Below are positions 27,038 through 34,157 of a DNA stretch of 40,330 nucleotides, piece after piece (position 1 is the first letter of the stretch; each line of letters begins with the position of its first letter). A model generated the notes under the pieces. It ran no database searches. It was not told where the DNA came from and saw nothing but the letters and a program-made list of their open reading frames with translations. This DNA is from a virus, in IMG/VR virus record IMGVR_UViG_3300037504_000445, positions 1 to 40,330 of that record. The stretch is one strand, 5' to 3'. The translations under genes and the position numbers were made by a program.

Positions 27038-28376
27038 CAAGAACAGCATCCAGTGCCCGCACTGTCACGACGAGGATGTCGTCAGGCACGCCTCTGGAAG
27101 CCAGCGGGCCCGGTTCATGTGCAAGTCCTGCGGCAGAACGTTCACCATGTGGCTCCAGAAGGACGGGCGATGGGCCCCCAGCGGCCCGCCCCAGGGGCCC
27201 AAGATGGTGGACATCGACGAGCCCGGGTCAGTGATTGAGGGCAACTACGCGGTGGCTATGTCGGAGCCACAGAAGGGCGGGCCGCCCTCGAAGGAGGAGG
27301 TCGTTCGGAAGTTCGGCTTCGACCTGGACGAGTGGGTCATCGAAAAGGCGCGGCCCGGCTACCACGAGATGGGGTGGAAGGACAATTCCGGCGATGGCCA
27401 GAAGATGCCCTTGTACTCGATGAAGGTCTGGCTCGTTCGCGCCGTTCCGGTCACATGCGAGTGGCCGCACATCGAGGGCGCAAAGGTCAAGCCGTGGAAG
27501 CCTGCTGCGTCGGTGAAGACGCGCCGCCAGGCCGGAATCAAGCGGGCCGTCGTCGTTCCGGACATGCACGTGGGGTTCCGGCGGAACCTCGACACGGGCG
27601 ACCTTTCGCCGATGCACGACGTTCGGGCGTGCGACCTGGTGGCGCAGGTGATTCGGAAGCAGCGCCCAGACCTGGTGGTAATGCTGGGGGACAACCTCGA
27701 CCTGCCGGACTGGAGTGACAAGTACATCACGACCCCTGACTGCCGGTGGACAACACAGGCTTCGGTTGACTGGCTTGCCTCGTGGATCATGTCGTGGCGC
27801 CGTTACGCCGAACGAGTTGTTTACCTCGAAGGGAACCACGAGGAGCGCATCCCCAGAAAGATTTGCGGGAACTTCGAGGCCGGGTACGGGCTGCGGCCGG
27901 CGAACAGCCCTGGCGTACACCCGGCGATGTCCGTTCCGTCGCTTCTGGGGCTCGACGACATGCGCATCGAGTGGGTCGGCGAGTACCCCAAGAACAGGGC
28001 GTGGCTGAACAGCCACCTCCGGGCCTACCACTCCCAGAAGCTGGCACAGAACCCGGGCCACACGGTCGGCAAGGCGCTTCAGCACGCCCGGGCCTCGACC
28101 TTGTTCGGGCACTCCCACGTCGTCGAGATGGCCGCCGTCACGGTTCATGCCATGGACAAGATCAGAACCTACGTGGCGGCGTGCTTCGGCACCCTGGCCA
28201 AGCTGGGCGACGATGGGCCGCCGAGCGCCGGCCGAGAGATGGATTGGCAGCAGTGCGTGGGGATCGTAGACTACCAGGACGAGGGACCAGAGTTGTTCCA
28301 GATCCAGCAGTGCTTGATCTTCGATGGTCGCGCGATCATCGAGGGCGAGCTTTACGAATCGGAGGTTTCAGAATGA
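27030..28376 (+). CDS. Metallophosphoesterase with N-terminal zinc ribbon
   Basis: The 448-residue product has all calcineurin-like metal motifs: PDMHVG (Asp178, His180), GDN (Asp221), GNHEE (Asn269, His270) and GHSH (His361, His363). The class hydrolyses phosphomonoesters or diesters with two metals. N-terminally, CPHC (about residues 9-12) and CKSC (about 31-34) form a zinc ribbon, of the sort used for nucleic acid binding, then a charged linker. A DNA or RNA phosphodiesterase or ligand-handling role is possible. The GTG at 27030 overlaps the endolysin stop. Its place inside a lysis region is odd; substrate cannot be determined. Confidence 0.85.
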   Translation: MADKNSIQCPHCHDEDVVRHASGSQRARFMCKSCGRTFTMWLQKDGRWAPSGPPQGPKMVDIDEPGSVIEGNYAVAMSEPQKGGPPSKEEVVRKFGFDLDEWVIEKARPGYHEMGWKDNSGDGQKMPLYSMKVWLVRAVPVTCEWPHIEGAKVKPWKPAASVKTRRQAGIKRAVVVPDMHVGFRRNLDTGDLSPMHDVRACDLVAQVIRKQRPDLVVMLGDNLDLPDWSDKYITTPDCRWTTQASVDWLASWIMSWRRYAERVVYLEGNHEERIPRKICGNFEAGYGLRPANSPGVHPAMSVPSLLGLDDMRIEWVGEYPKNRAWLNSHLRAYHSQKLAQNPGHTVGKALQHARASTLFGHSHVVEMAAVTVHAMDKIRTYVAACFGTLAKLGDDGPPSAGREMDWQQCVGIVDYQDEGPELFQIQQCLIFDGRAIIEGELYESEVSE

Positions 28377-28624
28377 ACGCTCTCGGGAAGGCCGCACAGG
28401 TGGGGAACCGGAAGCTGGTGGCGTTCTACGCCGTGTTCGCTTTCGTCGTCGTCTTCACGCTGGGTCGGGCCCTGATGCCGCTGTGGGTGCCCGGCGTCGA
28501 GCCGCTGGACGACATCCCGAAGCTCGTGAAGGAGATCGTCGTCTGGTCGGTGGGCCTGTTCTTCTTCCACAACGCCGCGTCGAAGTTTTCCCCGGCCGTT
28601 CGGGACGGAGTGGAAAAGTCTTGA
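28373..28624 (+). CDS. Small membrane protein, holin candidate
   Basis: This 83-residue frame overlaps the stop of the phosphoesterase (ATGA). It has two hydrophobic stretches, residues about 16-40 (LVAFYAVFAFVVVFTLGRAL) and about 53-73 (LVKEIVVWSVGLFFFHN), joined by a short loop with Pro and Glu, as in class II-like holins. It sits directly before the spanin-like pair and after the endolysin, the usual order in a lysis cassette. Holin function would be pore formation in the inner membrane at the time of lysis. No sequence signature proves it. Confidence 0.62.
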   Translation: MNALGKAAQVGNRKLVAFYAVFAFVVVFTLGRALMPLWVPGVEPLDDIPKLVKEIVVWSVGLFFFHNAASKFSPAVRDGVEKS

Positions 28625-28905
28625 GCACCTTGAAGTGGATCCTCGGGGCCGTCGGAGTCGTTCTGGCGGCCCTGTTTGGAATGAGGTCGTATTATGAGAA
28701 GAAGCTGGAGGAGGCGGAGGATCGCCACCGGCGCGCGGCGGACGCTGCCGTGGCTGCTCGCGATTCTGCTGCTGCCCTGGGCCACCTTCGCCGAGCCGCG
28801 GACGCCCGAGCCGAGTACCAGGCGGCCCGGAACCGTCCCATTGGAGAGCGTGTCCGTCGGGCTTTACGAGAAGCCCGCAGACGCCTTCGTGAGGGCCGAG
28901 ATTGA
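28621..28905 (+). CDS. i-spanin-like protein (inner-membrane)
   Basis: A TTG at 28621 overlaps the preceding stop (TTGA). The 94-residue product has an N-terminal membrane helix (residues about 4-21, LKWILGAVGVVLAALFG) followed by a charged coiled coil rich in E, R and A (KKLEEAEDRHRRAADAAV), the plan of Rz-type inner-membrane spanins that link to an outer-membrane partner. The next gene begins inside it in another frame, as in Rz/Rz1. The start codon is weak, but the hydrophobic N-terminus lies immediately after it and GGAG precedes. Confidence 0.6.
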   Translation: MSTLKWILGAVGVVLAALFGMRSYYEKKLEEAEDRHRRAADAAVAARDSAAALGHLRRAADARAEYQAARNRPIGERVRRALREARRRLREGRD

Positions 28906-29185
28906 CAGCCTGGCCCGATGGCCCAAGGATGAGCTTGCGGCCGCCCTGTGGGCGCTTGAGGCCCGCCTGAGCGCCGCCCGCCTGGACTCCGCCCTCGCCG
29001 CCTCCCGAGCCCAAGCCACCATCGACACCCTCAAGACCCGGCTGTGGCGCAAGGATCTGACCATCGAGAGCCTCGAACGGGGGCAAAAAGGCACGATGGA
29101 GGCGATCTTAGATGCCCTGGACTTCACCCTCGGCGCCGTGGTGGCCACCATCGCCATGTTGTTGAGCGGCAAGATGTTCGACTGA
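28694..29185 (+). CDS. o-spanin/u-spanin-like protein with signal peptide, embedded start
   Basis: The ATG lies within the preceding gene in another frame, 212 bases of overlap, the arrangement typical of Rz/Rz1. The 163-residue product has a very basic N-terminus then a hydrophobic core and probable signal peptidase site (WATFA before EPR), a Pro/Thr-rich segment (EPRTPEPSTRRPGTVP), a coiled coil (about residues 70-125) and a C-terminal hydrophobic helix (LDFTLGAVVATIAMLL). There is no cysteine, so no lipobox; this differs from lambda Rz1. An N-terminal signal plus C-terminal membrane helix recalls one-piece spanins such as T1 gp11. The topology is a prediction by eye. Confidence 0.55.
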   Translation: MRRSWRRRRIATGARRTLPWLLAILLLPWATFAEPRTPEPSTRRPGTVPLESVSVGLYEKPADAFVRAEIDSLARWPKDELAAALWALEARLSAARLDSALAASRAQATIDTLKTRLWRKDLTIESLERGQKGTMEAILDALDFTLGAVVATIAMLLSGKMFD

Positions 29186-29197
29186 CGCCGCGCGAGG

Positions 29198-29233
29198 CGG
29201 GCGGTGCGGAGAAGCCGAAAAAAGTGCCGCCCG
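29198..29233 (+). terminator. Stem-loop ending the late region
   Basis: CGGGCGG (29198-29204) pairs perfectly with CCGCCCG (29227-29233) around a 22-base loop, beginning 13 bases after the last lysis gene. The sequence after it is AT-rich (TATTATTATT) but not a T-run. It may end late transcription just ahead of the promoter at 29247. Confidence 0.42.
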
Positions 29234-29246
29234 TGCAGTATTATTA

Positions 29247-29275
29247 TTGACACCTCCCCCGCGTTGGAGTAGATT
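29247..29275 (+). promoter_or_regulatory. Sigma70-type promoter for the DNA-metabolism operon
   Basis: A perfect -35 TTGACA (29247-29252), a 17-base spacer and a -10 TAGATT (29270-29275, four of six) stand 30 bases before an AAGGAGGTG ribosome site and the HTH gene at 29306. It is the best promoter visible in the window and the likely start of early transcription. Confidence 0.75.
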
Positions 29276-29288
29276 GGCTACACGCCAA
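29274..29288. promoter_or_regulatory. Dyad operator candidate over the promoter
   Basis: TTGGC (29274-29278) and GCCAA (29284-29288) form an exact inverted repeat with a 5-base centre, overlapping the -10 edge and the likely transcription start. A dimer of the HTH protein encoded directly downstream could bind here and repress its own promoter. Confidence 0.45.
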
Positions 29289-29305
29289 CCGGAAGGAGGT
29301 GACCC

Positions 29306-29578
29306 ATGGCGAAGCAGAGAGAGCCGGGACAGTTGGAAGAAGAACTCGACACGATCTACGAGCGCTTCATCACGCCGGCGGAGCGCCGGCGGCGCATCGA
29401 GGTCGCGGCGAGAGAAGCCGGGTACAAGAACATGCACCAGCTAGCGGAGGACATCGGCGTGCGCCGAAGCACGCTCATGCAATTCTGCCTGCGCGAGCAG
29501 GTTTCGGTGAAGTCGCTTTACCGGATCGCCTTGAAGCTGGGGGTCAGCATGAACTACCTGACAGAGAGGAGTGGGTGA
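29306..29578 (+). CDS. HTH transcriptional regulator (Cro/CI-like)
   Basis: This 90-residue protein has a typical helix-turn-helix near residues 43-75 (MHQLAEDIGVRRSTLMQF, then SVKSLYRIALKLGVSMNYL), similar to Cro/CI-type five-helix domains. It begins a plus-strand operon behind the strong promoter and AAGGAGGTG site. It may autoregulate through the TTGGC-N5-GCCAA dyad. No oligomerisation or protease-cleavage domain is present, so it is probably Cro-like rather than a LexA/CI-type repressor. No second repressor gene is visible, so lysogeny is not implied. The stop overlaps the next ATG (TGATG). Confidence 0.75.
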   Translation: MAKQREPGQLEEELDTIYERFITPAERRRRIEVAAREAGYKNMHQLAEDIGVRRSTLMQFCLREQVSVKSLYRIALKLGVSMNYLTERSG

Positions 29579-30651
29579 TGGAGACAGTGAGGTCCTCGAA
29601 GTACCCGGACCGAAGGAAGTACCTCGGGGCTTCTTCGGTGGGCTCCGCGCTGGGCCTGGAACAGAACCGGACGCCGCTGGAGGTCTGGCGGTTCCTGACC
29701 GGGCGAGACGGAGAGAAGGATCAGACCGGACCCATGGCTCGCGGCTCCCGGCTGGAGGAGCCGGTGATCGAGCTATACGAAGACAAGCACGGCCAGATCG
29801 TGCGGGACCGGCAGGCGACGCTGGCGGATGAGCGCTACCCCTACCTGCGGGCCCACTGCGACGGGGTCCTGGAGGAGCACCATCCTGTAGACTTCGGGGT
29901 CCGCTACGATGGGCCAGGGATCTTCGAGGTCAAGTGCCCCGGATACCATTCGCTGAACCTCGCTGTCGATCAGGGGCTTCCCAGGTCCTGGATCGTGCAG
30001 ATGCAGGTCATGCTGGAGTTGGCCGGCTGCAATTGGGGCCGCTATGCGGTCTACGACTACGAGGCCCATGACGTGATCGTGTTCGACGTGAAGCACGACC
30101 CTGACGGCGCCGGCGCTGTGTGCCGCAGGGCGAACGACTGGTACGTCAAGCACGTTCTCGGAGACACCCCGCCGGACATCGACGAGGACCCCCCTCCGCA
30201 GCTTCCCCGTGTAGACGGACTGACGCACCACCCCGAAGGGGCGGAGCGCGATCAGTTCTCCGAGCTAATGGAGTTGTACCTGAGCACGAAGCAGGCGGAG
30301 AAGGTCTGCAACCTGCAAGCCAAGGCGGTGCGCGATCAGATCGCGGCGATGTGCGGTGAGCGCAAGAAAGTCGTCGTCGATGACGTGGCATCGGTCACGA
30401 GGTCGAAGGTGCGCGGGAAGCCGAAGGTGGACACCGACCGGCTGATGCGCTGGGCGCAGTCTCTCTACGAGGCGGCGATCTCCGGAAGGGCGGATGACGT
30501 GGTCGCGATGGCCCGCCACGCCAGCCTCGACGAGTTCACGCAGTGGTCCGCTCCTTCGGAGCGAATGACCATTTCTGCGATTGGCGACATGCGCAAGCTC
30601 CTGAAGGCGAACGAGAAGGAAGCCATGAAGAACAAGGAGGCGGGCAAGTGA
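29578..30651 (+). CDS. YqaJ-type exonuclease (viral recombinase)
   Basis: The ATG at 29578 (RBS AGAGGAG) gives 357 residues; a longer upstream frame lies within the HTH gene and is rejected. The N-terminal 220 residues fit the YqaJ-like PD-(D/E)XK nuclease: GASSVGSALGLEQNRTPLEV at residue about 17, MARGSRLEEPVIELYE (Glu motif), LRAHCDGVLEE (Asp), FEVKCP (the E-x-K catalytic pair) and IVQMQVMLELAGCNWG (Gln helix). It would process double-stranded ends to 3' single strands. Its neighbour is a RecT-type annealing protein, the usual partner. The C-terminal 130 residues are helical and charged. Confidence 0.87.
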   Translation: METVRSSKYPDRRKYLGASSVGSALGLEQNRTPLEVWRFLTGRDGEKDQTGPMARGSRLEEPVIELYEDKHGQIVRDRQATLADERYPYLRAHCDGVLEEHHPVDFGVRYDGPGIFEVKCPGYHSLNLAVDQGLPRSWIVQMQVMLELAGCNWGRYAVYDYEAHDVIVFDVKHDPDGAGAVCRRANDWYVKHVLGDTPPDIDEDPPPQLPRVDGLTHHPEGAERDQFSELMELYLSTKQAEKVCNLQAKAVRDQIAAMCGERKKVVVDDVASVTRSKVRGKPKVDTDRLMRWAQSLYEAAISGRADDVVAMARHASLDEFTQWSAPSERMTISAIGDMRKLLKANEKEAMKNKEAGK

Positions 30652-31760
30652 GACTGGAACCAACCGAGTATCAGGTCCTCCAGCTATACGAGGGCGGCGC
30701 ACCGGTAACCGTCGAGGACGTGGCCCGCGAGATGGGTCTGACTCAGTCCCAGGCGGCAGAGGCGTGCTCAGCCCTCGTCGGCCTCGGTTGCCTGAGCGGC
30801 AGCCGGCGGCGCAAGATAACCGACGAGGGGCGCAAGGCCCTGAGCACCGGCGAGGTCGATGACGTTCCGAAGGACGCCGCCATCGAAGTCGCCGATTCAG
30901 GGGAGGGGTCGCAGCGATCCCTGGACGACCCGAAGAAGCCGAAGCTGAGCGACGCCCTGGCCGACCGGCTGATGATCGACAAGTCGCAGCTTCTGGACAT
31001 CGTTCGACGTTCTGTGATCCAGGTCGGCAGGGGCGAGGAGCCTCCCACCAACGCCGAGGTCTACCACGTTCTGTCCACCATGCACAAGTATGAGCTTGAC
31101 CCCTGGATGAGGCAGCTTCATGCGTTCCGGAGCGACGGCAAGCTCCAGGTCATGCTGGGCTACGACGGCTGGGTGGACATGGCGACCAACCCGAAGCGCA
31201 ACGCCCAGCGCAGCAACAAGTATCTCGGCGCCACCTACGACTATGGGCCCATGCAGGACCCGCCAGAGCATGGGGCAAAGCCGTGCCATGCGTGGGTTTC
31301 GTGTACCGTCGAGAGTACGGGGCGTCGCCCGACCACTGTGACCGCGTACCTCGACGAGTGGTACCGGCCCATGCCGCGATCCGGGCGCCCGGGCCCGTGG
31401 CAGAAGTACACCAAGCACCGCCTGCGACAGAAGGCATTCTGCATGGCCGTGCGCGAGCACTTCGGGGTCGCCCTCCTGGATCCCGATGACTACGAGCAGA
31501 TGCAGATGATGCGGTACGAGGAAGCGAAGTACGAGGACATCGGAACCAAGTCCGAGCGCATCGCCGGCCAGACCAGCGCGCGGATGCTGGAGATCATGGA
31601 GCAGGCGAAGGTCGAGAGAGAGATGGAGAAGGCGAGGGCCGAGACAGAGATCGAGCAGAACGAGGACGACGAGCGCGCAGGCGAGCCCGACACGGAACCC
31701 GAGGCTCCGCGGCCCGGCGCCCTGGATCAGCGGCTTTTCGAGACGGAGGGAACGGGATGA
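30648..31760 (+). CDS. RecT/Bet-type annealing protein with N-terminal winged helix
   Basis: The GTG at 30648 overlaps the exonuclease stop (GTGA). The first 65 residues form a winged helix-like domain (VEDVAREMGLTQSQAAEACS, then SRRRKITDEGRKAL), then a charged linker. The rest resembles RecT/Bet: ISVIQVG, LSTMHKYELDPWMRQLHAF, VMLGYDGWVDMATN, and KHRLRQKAFCMAVREHFGV. The C-terminal tail is acidic (EQNEDDERAGE). It anneals single strands coated by the SSB encoded next. The extra winged helix is not part of the usual family; it may bind DNA or regulate the protein. Total 370 aa. Confidence 0.82.
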   Translation: MRLEPTEYQVLQLYEGGAPVTVEDVAREMGLTQSQAAEACSALVGLGCLSGSRRRKITDEGRKALSTGEVDDVPKDAAIEVADSGEGSQRSLDDPKKPKLSDALADRLMIDKSQLLDIVRRSVIQVGRGEEPPTNAEVYHVLSTMHKYELDPWMRQLHAFRSDGKLQVMLGYDGWVDMATNPKRNAQRSNKYLGATYDYGPMQDPPEHGAKPCHAWVSCTVESTGRRPTTVTAYLDEWYRPMPRSGRPGPWQKYTKHRLRQKAFCMAVREHFGVALLDPDDYEQMQMMRYEEAKYEDIGTKSERIAGQTSARMLEIMEQAKVEREMEKARAETEIEQNEDDERAGEPDTEPEAPRPGALDQRLFETEGTG

Positions 31761-32170
31761 ACAGCTTCAACTTCATCGGCGTGATCTGCAAGGGTCGCGA
31801 GGGGTCGGAGGGTATCGAGCTACGGACGAGCGAGAAGGGCACGAAGATCGCCGTGTTCACGCTCGCCGTATATGACACCTTCCAGAAGTCCAACGACTTC
31901 CATCGCATCACGGCGTTCGGAAAGACCGCCGAGATCGTGGCCGAGAGGTGTCAGCCCGGCGACCAGATCGGAGTCCAGGGCCGGGTCAAGGACTACCGGT
32001 ACACCTCCAAGAAGGACGGGAACGAGCGCTTCGAGAAGTCCTTCATCTTGGAGAAGGTCACGCTTCCGAAGAAGGAGTCCGGCGACCCCCGCAGGGCGAA
32101 CCCCGACCGCGGTCGCGAGCCGGACCAGACGTACAGCAGCGGAGGGGATGACGACAACATCCCGTTCTAG
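31757..32170 (+). CDS. ssb: Single-stranded DNA-binding protein
   Basis: The 137-residue product has an OB-fold pattern (NSFNFIGVICKG, TKIAVFTLAVYDTF, FHRITAFGKTAEIVAERC, GDQIGVQGRVKDYRYTS) and ends in the acidic DDDNIPF tip that binds replication and recombination partners in SSB proteins. The linker between them is Gly/Arg/Asp-rich. Its start overlaps the end of the annealing protein gene, so the recombination genes are coupled. It would coat single strands in replication and recombination. Spacing and fold are as in bacterial SSBs; the WAG-type aromatic sites cannot be assigned by eye. Confidence 0.93.
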   Translation: MNSFNFIGVICKGREGSEGIELRTSEKGTKIAVFTLAVYDTFQKSNDFHRITAFGKTAEIVAERCQPGDQIGVQGRVKDYRYTSKKDGNERFEKSFILEKVTLPKKESGDPRRANPDRGREPDQTYSSGGDDDNIPF

Positions 32171-32186
32171 CCAGAAGGAGAGGACC

Positions 32187-32804
32187 ATGTACGCAGCCGT
32201 GTGCAGAAACTGCCGACGCCTGACCTACTTCGTTCACGGGAGGAAGAAGCCGAAGGCCGGCGATTCACTGAAGGACTATCGCCTGACATCCCTGAGTGGC
32301 CGGACCGTCTCGCTGTTCACGCCGGTGGACATTCCGATCTGCCGGCACTGCGAGAAGCTGCTGAGGATCTGCGATGTGGACTACGTGAACCCATCGGAGA
32401 TCGGGATGCGGAACAACGGCTCGGCGACGTACCAGTCGCTGCGGGCGCAGAACGGTCGGCTGCTGGAGGCGGCCGGCCGGCTGCTGACGTTCGTCCAGAA
32501 CGTGCGCGACACCGGGGAAACCAGCCCCCGCCTGGAGGCGCAAGCGAGGTGGATCCTCAACGTCGTCGGCGCCGAGGAGCGGCGACACGAGGAGCAGTTC
32601 GAGGCGTTCCACGAGGACGAGGCGGCAGCGCAGAAGATAGCCTCCGAGCATCGAGAGGAAGGAGACGGCGATGGCGAAGCGGGCCCCGAAGGGGAAGTCG
32701 AAGGGAAGGGATTGGGAGGCGACCCTGTCGGCCCTGATCGAACAGATCCCCCTATCGACCATCGTGAAAACGGATCCTCCAGTTGGTATCATCCGCTGGC
32801 TTAA
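32187..32804 (+). CDS. Zinc-binding CxxC protein of unknown function
   Basis: I chose the ATG at 32187, with AGAAGGAGAGG before it; a longer frame from 31872 is an overlap with the SSB gene. The 205-residue product has two CxxC knuckles (Cys6/9, MYAAVCRNCRR; Cys52/55, IPICRHCEKL) around a small beta domain, probably one zinc site, then a helical domain (about residues 80-150) and a Gly/Glu/Asp-rich tail. Its last 134 bases overlap the RecU-like gene in another frame and are low-complexity. It sits in the recombination operon but function is unknown. Confidence 0.68.
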   Translation: MYAAVCRNCRRLTYFVHGRKKPKAGDSLKDYRLTSLSGRTVSLFTPVDIPICRHCEKLLRICDVDYVNPSEIGMRNNGSATYQSLRAQNGRLLEAAGRLLTFVQNVRDTGETSPRLEAQARWILNVVGAEERRHEEQFEAFHEDEAAAQKIASEHREEGDGDGEAGPEGEVEGKGLGGDPVGPDRTDPPIDHRENGSSSWYHPLA

Positions 32805-33258
32805 CGGTCCGCAGTTCCTGGGCGTGTTCAGGTCCACTGGCCAATGCGACTACGAGGGGTGCTACCGTGGGCTGCACGTCTGCATCGAGGCGAAGGAGGT
32901 GCGAGAGGCTCGGTTTAACTTCCGGTCGAAGCTGAAGCCCGAGCAGTACAAGCGCATGGCGGCGACCTGTGCGGCGGGCGGAGTGGCGGGCGTGTTCGTC
33001 CGCCACGCCCCGCCGAACGTCAAGCCCGTTGCGTACATGCTGCCGTTCCACGGGCTGCGGCTGATGATGAAGTCGGGCGAGAAGTCGGTGAGCATGAACA
33101 ACCCCGTTGTCCGGAAGCCGCCCTACCTTCTGGAGTGGTGGCGCGGCGACGCCGTCGAGCGCATCGAGGAGTGGCTGGACAATCAGGTCCACGAGTCCAT
33201 GATGCGGATGCTGGACGGAGACGAGGGTGAAGACGACGAGGCCATGGAAGGTGACTGA
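32671..33258 (+). CDS. RecU-like Holliday junction resolvase
   Basis: This 195-residue protein resembles RecU-type PD-(D/E)XK resolvases: KGRDWEATLSAL near residue 10, STGQCDYEGCYRG with its Asp, the CIEAKEVREARF segment carrying an E-x-K pair, and KLKPEQYKRMAATCAAGGVAG with a Gln helix. It would cut four-way junctions during replication or before packaging. The overlap with the previous gene's tail is 134 bases; its own ATG has GAAGGAGACGG upstream. The stop overlaps the next ATG. RecU proper is best known in Firmicutes; other restriction-like nucleases cannot be excluded. The C-terminus is acidic. Confidence 0.75.
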   Translation: MAKRAPKGKSKGRDWEATLSALIEQIPLSTIVKTDPPVGIIRWLNGPQFLGVFRSTGQCDYEGCYRGLHVCIEAKEVREARFNFRSKLKPEQYKRMAATCAAGGVAGVFVRHAPPNVKPVAYMLPFHGLRLMMKSGEKSVSMNNPVVRKPPYLLEWWRGDAVERIEEWLDNQVHESMMRMLDGDEGEDDEAMEGD

Positions 33259-34157
33259 TGCAGCGCGACGCCTATCAAGCCGTCTGGACAGACAGGAGGT
33301 TCCGCGGCCTGACTGCAAAGGCGAAGCTGGCGTTCATGATGATCATCACCGGCCCGCACGTTGACCCGAGCCTCACTGGCTTGTACTGGTGGGATCATAC
33401 GGTTCTATCGAAGTCCCTGGGCTACACGAAGGGCGATGCCGACTTGGCGGCGCGCGAGCTTGTGGGCGCCGGCCTGATTCACTACGATCCAGTCTACCGG
33501 TGCCTGTACGTGCCCATGATGCTGGACATCGACCGGCCGAGATCACCGAAGAACGTCAGCGGTTGGGCGCGGTCCCTGCGCATGATGCCAGAGTCGCTGC
33601 TGCGGAACCTATGGATCGAGCAACTAAAGGAGCACTGCAAGAGCCGCGGCGGGAATTTCTGGACTTGGTTCCAGGAGCTTGACTTCGAGGGCCACGCAGT
33701 TCCTGAGGATGTCGAGCTTGAGCCCGTTGCGCCAGCGCCAGGGCTCCCTGATTTAAAGCCAGCGACGAAAGAGGACGAGGAGAAGGAGGCGGCACTGTTC
33801 GAGGTCGAGCCGACGGCGAGGGAGGACAGGGGGAGGTACCCGGAAGCGACGTACCTCGTGGAGAACGTGGTCGTTCCGCACGTCGAGGGCCTGATCCAGA
33901 AGAAGATCGACGAGAAGCGGCGGAAGTCCTGGGCCTTGGAGATCCACAAGATTCGTGAGATCGACGGCCGGCCCTGGGACCTGATCGAGGAGATCGCACG
34001 CTGGGCGGTTGAAGATTCGTTCTGGAGGCAGCAGATTCAGAGCGGCGGGGCGATCCGCAGGCACTTCGACAAGATTCTGGCGAAGAAGCGAAGCCGCGAG
34101 GGCATCGTTGCCAGCGAGGCAGTCGAGGAGTTCATCAAGGGAGGCGGCGATGGATAG
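33258..34157 (+). CDS. Replisome organiser-like replication initiation protein
   Basis: The 299-residue product starts with a winged helix-like domain (AVWTDRRFRGLTAKAKLAFMM, LTGLYWWDHTVLSK, GYTKGDADLAARELVGAGLI) as in phage replication initiators of the DnaD/replisome-organiser type. A charged linker (about residues 155-200) joins a C-terminal helical part with IDGRPWDLIEEIARW and DSFWRQQIQSGGAIRRHFDK, a pattern often seen at the end of phage initiators (the W-D-x-FW and SG-x-R-x-FD motif). It probably binds origin DNA and recruits helicase. The gene overlaps the next by 8 bases. No helicase gene is in this window. Confidence 0.7.
   Translation: MQRDAYQAVWTDRRFRGLTAKAKLAFMMIITGPHVDPSLTGLYWWDHTVLSKSLGYTKGDADLAARELVGAGLIHYDPVYRCLYVPMMLDIDRPRSPKNVSGWARSLRMMPESLLRNLWIEQLKEHCKSRGGNFWTWFQELDFEGHAVPEDVELEPVAPAPGLPDLKPATKEDEEKEAALFEVEPTAREDRGRYPEATYLVENVVVPHVEGLIQKKIDEKRRKSWALEIHKIREIDGRPWDLIEEIARWAVEDSFWRQQIQSGGAIRRHFDKILAKKRSREGIVASEAVEEFIKGGGDG

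Noticed and set aside
29299-29577. N-terminal extension of the exonuclease
   Set aside because: It runs through the HTH gene in another frame with no family similarity, and the ATG at 29578 has a good ribosome site.
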